This document shows, piece by piece, positions 15,367-20,376 of a stretch of DNA of 20,376 nucleotides (position 1 is the stretch's first letter; every line of letters starts with the position of its first letter). Below the pieces are notes generated by a model. The model had not been told where the DNA came from. It saw only the letters and a list, made by a program, of their open reading frames with translations, and made no database searches. The translations under genes and the position numbers were made by a program. This DNA is from Caldifarciminota bacterium (lineage in GTDB: Bacteria > Hydrothermota > Tepidihabitantia > Tepidihabitantales > JAOUPE01). The DNA lies in the NCBI GenBank assembly GCA_029880025.1, contig JAOUPE010000009.1, positions 1 to 20,376 on the forward strand, in the 5' to 3' direction.

Positions 15367-15386
15367 GGGTTGACTCGCTTCAACCC
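15367..15386 (-). other. 5' leader hairpin
   Basis: On the minus strand GGGTTGA-AGCGAG-TCAACCC forms a 7-bp stem with a 6-nt loop. A G7 run overlaps its 5' side. It lies within ~10 bases of the predicted transcript start, so it may cap the mRNA 5' end and stabilise it. Confidence 0.45.
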
Positions 15387-15401
15387 CCCCATTACAAAAC
15401 T

Positions 15402-15429
15402 ATTATAACAAAAAATTTAGCCTTGTCAA
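15402..15429 (-). promoter_or_regulatory. Full-consensus sigma70-type promoter
   Basis: On the minus strand TTGACA (15429-15424) is followed after 16 bases by TATAAT (15407-15402). Both hexamers match consensus. It drives the mosaic protein gene starting at 15303, with a leader of about 92 nt. Confidence 0.8.
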
Positions 15430-15502
15430 TAAAAAATTAAACTTTCAATAATTACCGGATTATAATTTTTAGTTTTGAAAAATTGGTACCTTGTCAGGCT
15501 GC

Positions 15503-16897
15503 CTATTGTATCTTCAAAATTCGTAAGGATTTAGCAATATGGTTCAAAGGTCGCAAAAAATATACCCCGGGATTCAAAACTTTGCCCAGATAATTTCCAG
15601 GATGAGTTCCTTTCCGTCTACCCGAAATATCGTAAACCAAAAATCTCTCGGTTTCATTACCCGGTACTATGGCATAAGAGACAAAAGGGTTGGGCGCTAC
15701 AACCAATCTCGCATTTTGCTTTTTACCCTCGCTTCTTTCCTCTTTTAATTCAACATTCCCTTCTTCATCGGTCTTAACCGCAAAGACATCGTAACCACCC
15801 TGTCCGATTGAGAAGGTTGACCCGACACCGATATATCCCAAATCTATAGTTTGCTGAACTGAGAAAAAATTGTCCCCACCGGTTCCGTAAACCTTGCTCC
15901 ATATGGAATCACCATCGCGGTTAGTCTTAATCAGATAAGCTCTTTGCTCTGGACCCAAAGCACCAGCTAAAATGTAACCGCTATCCAATGTTGTTTGAAC
16001 CGAAGCCGCATAATCATCAGCGGTTCCGCCATAAGTCTTGGTCCAAAGCGTATCTCCATCAACATCAGTCCTGATTAAATATGCTTGACCTGCCACACCA
16101 GGTAAAGTCTTCTTTCCAACTATGACATATCCTTCATCCAAGTCATATTCGACATTTAAGCCATAATCCATACCATTGTCGCCATAAAATTTTGTCCACG
16201 ATTCATTACCAAGCGAATCGGATTTAATTATATAAAGACTCGAATTTGAAGTATTGAAATTATAAGTGCCGACGATAATAAATCCCCGGTCGGCAGTTTG
16301 GAGAACCGAGCGCGCCTCATCATAATTTGAACCACCATAGGTTCTGGACCAGACACTGTTTCCTAAACTATCAGTCTTGATGAGCCAAACATCACCACCT
16401 GAGCCGAAAGAATGTGTATAGCCAGTCACAATATAACCGTTATCAATAGTCGTTCGCACACAGTATCCCCAATCCTCATAAGGTCCACCAAAAGTTTTTG
16501 TCCATAATGTATCGCCCAAAGAATCGGTTTTTAAAAGCCAGACATCAAGATGCCCAGCACCAAATGACCAGGTTCGACCGACTATTATAAAACCTTCATC
16601 GGATGTTATTTGAACGCAGGTGCCTCCATCGCTATCAACACCGCCATAGGTTTTAGTCCAAATCGTATCGCCATCGGCATCAAGCCTGATAAGATAAAGG
16701 TCTTCGCCGCCGGCGCCATAGGACATTGTCCGTCCAGTAATAATATATCCACCATCCTTGGTCTGCCTAACCCAGTGTCCGTTATCCCATTCATTTCCAC
16801 CATACGTTTTAATCCATGAGTGCTGTCCATAAGTCGGCATTAAGCAAAGTGTTGACATCATTAAAAAAACTAATTTTAAAGGATTTTCTTTAGTCAT
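15503..16897 (-). CDS. Secreted seven-repeat propeller protein with T9SS-type tail
   Basis: From ATG 16897 the product has 464 aa. MTKENPLKLVFLMMSTLCLM plus PTYGQ is the signal peptide. Seven repeats of ~50 aa follow, each opening with W-x-K-T-Y-G-G (WIKTYGGNEWDNG, WTKTYGGVDSDGG, WTKTFGGPYEDWG, WSRTYGGSNYDEA, WTKFYGDNGMDYG, WTKTYGGTADDYA, WSKVYGTGGDNFF) and continuing xTxDxGYIIxGxTxS and LIKTDxxGDTxW. Seven is the right number to close a seven-bladed propeller. The tail (VAPNPFVSY, FLVYDISGRR, NPGVYFLRP) is a divergent sorting domain. A TTG start at 16924 is possible in frame, but the sequence before it (TTCTCC) is not a ribosome site. No Shine-Dalgarno site precedes the ATG either, and the promoter layout suggests a leaderless message. 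It shares no transcript with the 17011 gene, because a terminator lies between. Confidence 0.85.
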   Translation of the reverse strand: MTKENPLKLVFLMMSTLCLMPTYGQHSWIKTYGGNEWDNGHWVRQTKDGGYIITGRTMSYGAGGEDLYLIRLDADGDTIWTKTYGGVDSDGGTCVQITSDEGFIIVGRTWSFGAGHLDVWLLKTDSLGDTLWTKTFGGPYEDWGYCVRTTIDNGYIVTGYTHSFGSGGDVWLIKTDSLGNSVWSRTYGGSNYDEARSVLQTADRGFIIVGTYNFNTSNSSLYIIKSDSLGNESWTKFYGDNGMDYGLNVEYDLDEGYVIVGKKTLPGVAGQAYLIRTDVDGDTLWTKTYGGTADDYAASVQTTLDSGYILAGALGPEQRAYLIKTNRDGDSIWSKVYGTGGDNFFSVQQTIDLGYIGVGSTFSIGQGGYDVFAVKTDEEGNVELKEERSEGKKQNARLVVAPNPFVSYAIVPGNETERFLVYDISGRRKGTHPGNYLGKVLNPGVYFLRPLNHIAKSLRILKIQ

Positions 16898-16903
16898 CGA
16901 GGT

Positions 16904-16931
16904 AGTATGAATGAGTCTACGCAATTGTCAA
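16904..16931 (-). promoter_or_regulatory. Promoter placed for a leaderless transcript
   Basis: TTGACA (16931-16926), 16 bases, CATACT (16909-16904), then six bases and ATG 16897. The expected transcript start coincides with the ATG. Confidence 0.45.
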
Positions 16932-16958
16932 GGAGAAAAAAATCGGTTGAAAACGAAA

Positions 16959-16982
16959 GGGGCTCGATTCAAATCGAGCCCC
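16959..16982 (-). terminator. Strong intrinsic terminator after the 17011-20307 gene
   Basis: GGGGCTCGAT (16959-16968) and ATCGAGCCCC (16973-16982) form a perfect 10-bp stem with a 4-nt loop. Flanking GAAAAC and GTTTTC can extend it. On the minus strand TTTCGTTTTC follows. It lies 28 bases past the stop codon. Confidence 0.88.
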
Positions 16983-17010
16983 CTTATTGTTTTCGTCAAT
17001 TATTGGTCGA

Positions 17011-20000
17011 TTATTTCTCTAATACCAGTTTTCTTGTAATCCTAAAATCACCAGAATTGAATCGCAAGATGTAAACTCCCGAAGGCAGGATCCTGGCATC
17101 AATCAATAGAACTCCTTGTCGGGTTGGGTTTGGATTACTATATGATTTTACTAATGCGCCGGTGACATTATAGAGCTTAAAGATTACTGGTTCGGCTGTG
17201 GGTAAACTGTATTTTACCGACATAACATTATTTGCCGGATTGGGTGTAATCAAGAGTTTGTAGCCACCAGTTGCAACCCTTTTTCCGGCAGTACCTTCAC
17301 CAGTTGGTTCAGTCGCTGGTGTTATCGCACTTATTATCGGCAGGGTGTGGCGATAGAACTCATCGGTATTTTTACCTTTTGCCGCATAGAAATAGGAATC
17401 GTGAATGGTCATACAACCACCACCCTTAACCTTTTTACCACTCAGACCTAAAGGGATATCCCAGGTTTCCATAGGATTCATTTGCATCCAACTGTCCGAA
17501 GCAATCTCATATCTCCAGAATTCTCGAGTATTACCACCTTTGAGCAGATAGATATTATCCTGATAGTATGCTAATGCCGCTCCATCCTTTGGTTTCTTCT
17601 TCTTACCATCTCGGTTCAAAAAGGTCTTATACTCATATTGTCTCAACTCGTGCCAGGAATCGCTATCCACGCTATATTTAAAGAAACTACCATAATAGCC
17701 TTGTAAGACGTAGACGAACTCATCTCCATCATAAGCCAGACAAGAACCTTTCTTATAACCCAATTTGCCGCTTGTTCCAATCGGCGGTGAGGAGACTTGA
17801 GTCCAGCTATCACCTTCAATATGATAGACATAGAATTCATTAGTCTTCGCACCCTTCATCGCAAAGATATAGCCATTGCCGTGTTGGCGGAAGGTGACTA
17901 ATCCCGAACCATACTTGCATCTCTTTAAACCGGGCAGAATGTTTGCGAGTTTATGCCAACCGATGGTTTGGCTACCGATGCTGTCGGCTTGATATTTCCA
18001 GAACCCAACCGTATTATTACCGCGCAGAATATAGAGGGCATGTTCTTGCTGATAAGCAACCATGGCAGCACCCTTTTTTGGTCTTTTGCCGTCACCGGCT
18101 TCTTTGATTCCCTTTGGTATTGTTTCGAGTTCGGTCCAGAATCCTATCCCGGCATCTGGGGTATAGATATAGAAGTCCCCAGTATTAGATGCTTTCAAGA
18201 AATAGATATTGTCACGCATTGCTGCCAGGCGACTGCCGGATTTTGGTCTTTTGCCGGAAGGACTCTGTGGAATTGGTGCCATTGGCTGCCAACCTGGTCC
18301 GGCAATGAATACGACAACCGTAAACGCTCCGGTTTGGAAATCATTACCCGGGTTCTGGTCACCAAAAACCGCAACTCTTGCTTCGGTTGTAAAGTTTCCG
18401 GTATCAGCCCCGGTGATGTAAAAGGTTTCGAATGCAACATCAAAAACTGAGCCATTGCCGGCTAAAGTAATGATTCGAGTATCCTGATAAACGATGGTAT
18501 CTTTGGTAATGGTAAATGTAATTGGTATATCAAGGGTGACTGAACTGTTGTTTCTTATCCTCGCTCTTGGAATTTGAGGCAATGTATCAACCGTGCCGGT
18601 TGGGCTAAGGATTCGAACTAACTCGACATCAACGTTTCCAACCACAACCGAGCTGGTCAGCCTATCATTTCTTTTAATACCATCAATCAACAATTCGGTT
18701 GAGCAAGATACCGCATACATTCCCAATTGGGTAGCATTCCAGGTTGCAAAGCTAAGATACTGATAAGTACCAGGAGTATGGCTGGTCACTCTTACCGTAT
18801 CTTCGTACAAGGTGCCGATTTTCATCCGGACCAGATAAGTTTCGATTGTATCACCATAGTTATAAACCGAACAGGCAGGAACGACCGTAGCGCCAGGTGA
18901 TACAACGGCTGCCGGCGATAATATAACTGTTGTTCCGACATCTCTGTGAACATATCCAGATTGAACATACTTTATTGTTGCCCAATCAAGACCTGTTCCC
19001 GGACCTCGACTAAAGCCAGTAACATAGACATTACCATGACCATCAACCGCAATTGCCTCAGCCTGGTCAGCACTGTCGACTGAACTGTTATATCTTGCCG
19101 CCCATTGCTCGACTCCAGATGAATTATACCTGACGGTTGCATAGTCATAATCGGTACCGCTCCCCATACTATAACCGGTAACATAGACATTACCCTGGGC
19201 ATCGACTGCGATTCCGCCATCCGCCACATCGCTGCCATTGGCTGAACTGTTATTATATCTTGCTTCCCACTGTTGGGCGCCTAAATAATTATACTTAACC
19301 GTTACATAGTCAGGACCGGTTCCGGAATCTTTACTCGAACCGGTCACATAAACATTACTCCAATTATCAACCGCAACCCCATACCCTTCATCACTACTAT
19401 CGCCTGGCGGACCATTATATCTTCTAACCCAAATCGTGTCGGCTAATGGCGTATATTTGATGGTGGCGATATCGTTGGCACTGCCTATTCCTATGCTTGT
19501 CCCGGTCACATAGATATAACCGGAGTCATCAATTGCTATTGCATTTGCCACATCATTACTGTCAGCCGGACCATTATAGCGGGCTGCCCAGCGAAAATCT
19601 CCGTCGGCATCATACCGAACCGTAGCATAATCGTATTTGCTGCCTGTAGTTTCAGCATTACTTCTACCCGTGACATAAACGCTGCCAAAACGGTCGACTC
19701 CAATCGCATTCGCTTCTTCTCTGCCGCCGATATAATTATATCTTCTTGCCCATTGCTGATTTCCGGCTGAGTCATACTTTATTGTCATATATTCCCAATT
19801 ATAAAGACCCGAACCTTTACTATAGCCGGTCACATAAATATTTTCCGAACCATCAACTGTAATTGCATTTGCGAAATCATAGCCGCTTACTGGTCCATCA
19901 GCCCGCTTGGTCCATACCGTATCACCGTTTGGGGTATATTTAATTGTTAAAAAGTCACCAGAGTCTGAACTCATAGTGTAGCCAGTTATATAAATATTTC

Positions 20001-20307
20001 CTGAATTGCCCAATGCTATAGCACTCGCCCGTTCGTCATAACTTCCTGGACTGATAAAATGCCTGACCCAAACCGTATCACCATTTGGGTTATACTTTAT
20101 TGTTGCCCAGTCATTGCCCGTGCCTGAACCAGACGTGCTGCCGGTGACATAGACATTACCCGAATCATCAACCGCTATCGCATAAGCCCAATCTGTATCA
20201 CTTCCCAGACCATTATATCTTCTAACCCAAGCCGTATCAACCTGAGCAATTGCTAAACCAATCAGTCCTAAAAGGACAACCATGATTATGATTTTATTTT
20301 GTAACAC
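17011..20307 (-). CDS. Large secreted mosaic protein: eight SBBP repeats, two CARDB-like repeats, six Kelch-like blades, T9SS-type tail
   Basis: The product has 1098 aa and begins at GTG 20307, supported by AAGGAGG 5 bases upstream. MLQNKIIIMVVLLGLIGLAI-AQ is the signal peptide. Residues ~25-450 hold eight SBBP repeats (WVRRYNG, AIAVDDSGNVYVTG, DWATIKYN). Residues ~455-665 hold two CARDB-like repeats (ACSVYNYGDT, RARIRNNSSV). Residues ~672-1008 hold six Kelch-like blades with lysine-rich turns (GKRPKSGSRL, GKRPKKGAAM, LKRCKYGSGL, LGYKKGSCL, KKKPKDGAAL, GKKVKGGGCM). The last ~75 residues are a sorting tail (ITPNPANNV, LYNVTGALV, PSGVYILRF, RKLVLEK). Its N-terminal half matches the SBBP protein at 5252-7024 and its C-terminal half matches the mosaic protein at 12157-15303, so it bridges the two. 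It is probably exported and surface-bound; function unknown. Its promoter is not identifiable in the 69 bases left. Confidence 0.9.
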   Translation of the reverse strand: MLQNKIIIMVVLLGLIGLAIAQVDTAWVRRYNGLGSDTDWAYAIAVDDSGNVYVTGSTSGSGTGNDWATIKYNPNGDTVWVRHFISPGSYDERASAIALGNSGNIYITGYTMSSDSGDFLTIKYTPNGDTVWTKRADGPVSGYDFANAITVDGSENIYVTGYSKGSGLYNWEYMTIKYDSAGNQQWARRYNYIGGREEANAIGVDRFGSVYVTGRSNAETTGSKYDYATVRYDADGDFRWAARYNGPADSNDVANAIAIDDSGYIYVTGTSIGIGSANDIATIKYTPLADTIWVRRYNGPPGDSSDEGYGVAVDNWSNVYVTGSSKDSGTGPDYVTVKYNYLGAQQWEARYNNSSANGSDVADGGIAVDAQGNVYVTGYSMGSGTDYDYATVRYNSSGVEQWAARYNSSVDSADQAEAIAVDGHGNVYVTGFSRGPGTGLDWATIKYVQSGYVHRDVGTTVILSPAAVVSPGATVVPACSVYNYGDTIETYLVRMKIGTLYEDTVRVTSHTPGTYQYLSFATWNATQLGMYAVSCSTELLIDGIKRNDRLTSSVVVGNVDVELVRILSPTGTVDTLPQIPRARIRNNSSVTLDIPITFTITKDTIVYQDTRIITLAGNGSVFDVAFETFYITGADTGNFTTEARVAVFGDQNPGNDFQTGAFTVVVFIAGPGWQPMAPIPQSPSGKRPKSGSRLAAMRDNIYFLKASNTGDFYIYTPDAGIGFWTELETIPKGIKEAGDGKRPKKGAAMVAYQQEHALYILRGNNTVGFWKYQADSIGSQTIGWHKLANILPGLKRCKYGSGLVTFRQHGNGYIFAMKGAKTNEFYVYHIEGDSWTQVSSPPIGTSGKLGYKKGSCLAYDGDEFVYVLQGYYGSFFKYSVDSDSWHELRQYEYKTFLNRDGKKKKPKDGAALAYYQDNIYLLKGGNTREFWRYEIASDSWMQMNPMETWDIPLGLSGKKVKGGGCMTIHDSYFYAAKGKNTDEFYRHTLPIISAITPATEPTGEGTAGKRVATGGYKLLITPNPANNVMSVKYSLPTAEPVIFKLYNVTGALVKSYSNPNPTRQGVLLIDARILPSGVYILRFNSGDFRITRKLVLEK

Positions 20308-20312
20308 TTTTA

Positions 20313-20319
20313 CCTCCTT
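20313..20319 (-). promoter_or_regulatory. Shine-Dalgarno site deciding GTG 20307
   Basis: AAGGAGG on the minus strand, 5 bases before GTG 20307. The ATG eight codons later (20283) has no comparable site. Confidence 0.75.
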
Positions 20320-20376
20320 TTTAAAGGTAGTTACGATTAGTAAAATTTCTGAGAATTATTTATTATTCTTCTAACG

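Noticed and set aside
17953..18450. 165-aa plus-strand ORF
   Set aside because: Lies wholly antisense to the 1098-aa mosaic protein; repetitive W/F-rich composition is a mirror of the Kelch/CARDB coding strand, with no ribosome site.

Overview
The window looks like a chromosomal piece of an uncultivated, AT-leaning bacterium. Five predicted secreted proteins end in a short beta-sandwich tail of the kind used as a type IX secretion (T9SS) sorting domain. They are built from SBBP, YVTN, CARDB-like and Kelch-like repeats. Together with an EtfAB/CCG-domain electron-transfer operon and an EF-G-2-type GTPase, this style fits FCB-related candidate phyla such as WOR-3 (Stahlbacteria). That placement is an inference from gene style; no marker gene or rRNA is present.

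Layout. 1-1366 (+): 3' part of a B12-binding/radical SAM gene cut by the window edge. 1367-2073: a spacer with a 12-bp-period repeat array, then a small, apparently frameshifted minus-strand ORF. 2074-4152 (-): EF-G-like GTPase with an altered G4 motif. 4506-7024 (+): two adjacent secreted propeller genes (YVTN, then nine exact 159-bp SBBP units whose 5' end is broken), closed by a likely terminator. 7025-7560: repeat-rich spacer with two more 12-bp-period arrays. 7561-8376 (-): AbiEii-like nucleotidyltransferase gene split by an inserted palindromic element. 8377-8817: REP-like double hairpin and a possible gene remnant. 8818-11860 (-): etfB, etfA and a soluble CCG-domain Fe-S protein with a promoter upstream. 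12157-20307 (-): three large secreted repeat proteins, two closed by strong intrinsic terminators.

How the genes relate. The EtfB, EtfA and CCG proteins should form one electron-transfer module carrying electrons between a flavin dehydrogenase (not in the window) and another carrier. The five CTD proteins form an export set; the larger ones share modules in mosaic fashion (SBBP, CARDB-like, six Kelch-like blades, CTD) and are likely surface-attached or secreted. No secretion machinery gene lies in the window.

Most worth a second look: (i) three GC-rich arrays with a strict 12-bp period, two of which share a leader and an end sequence, a dispersed element I do not recognise; (ii) an EF-G-2-like GTPase with NKLR in place of NKxD and DTPGY in place of DTPGH; (iii) an AbiEii-like gene interrupted in frame by an inverted-repeat element.
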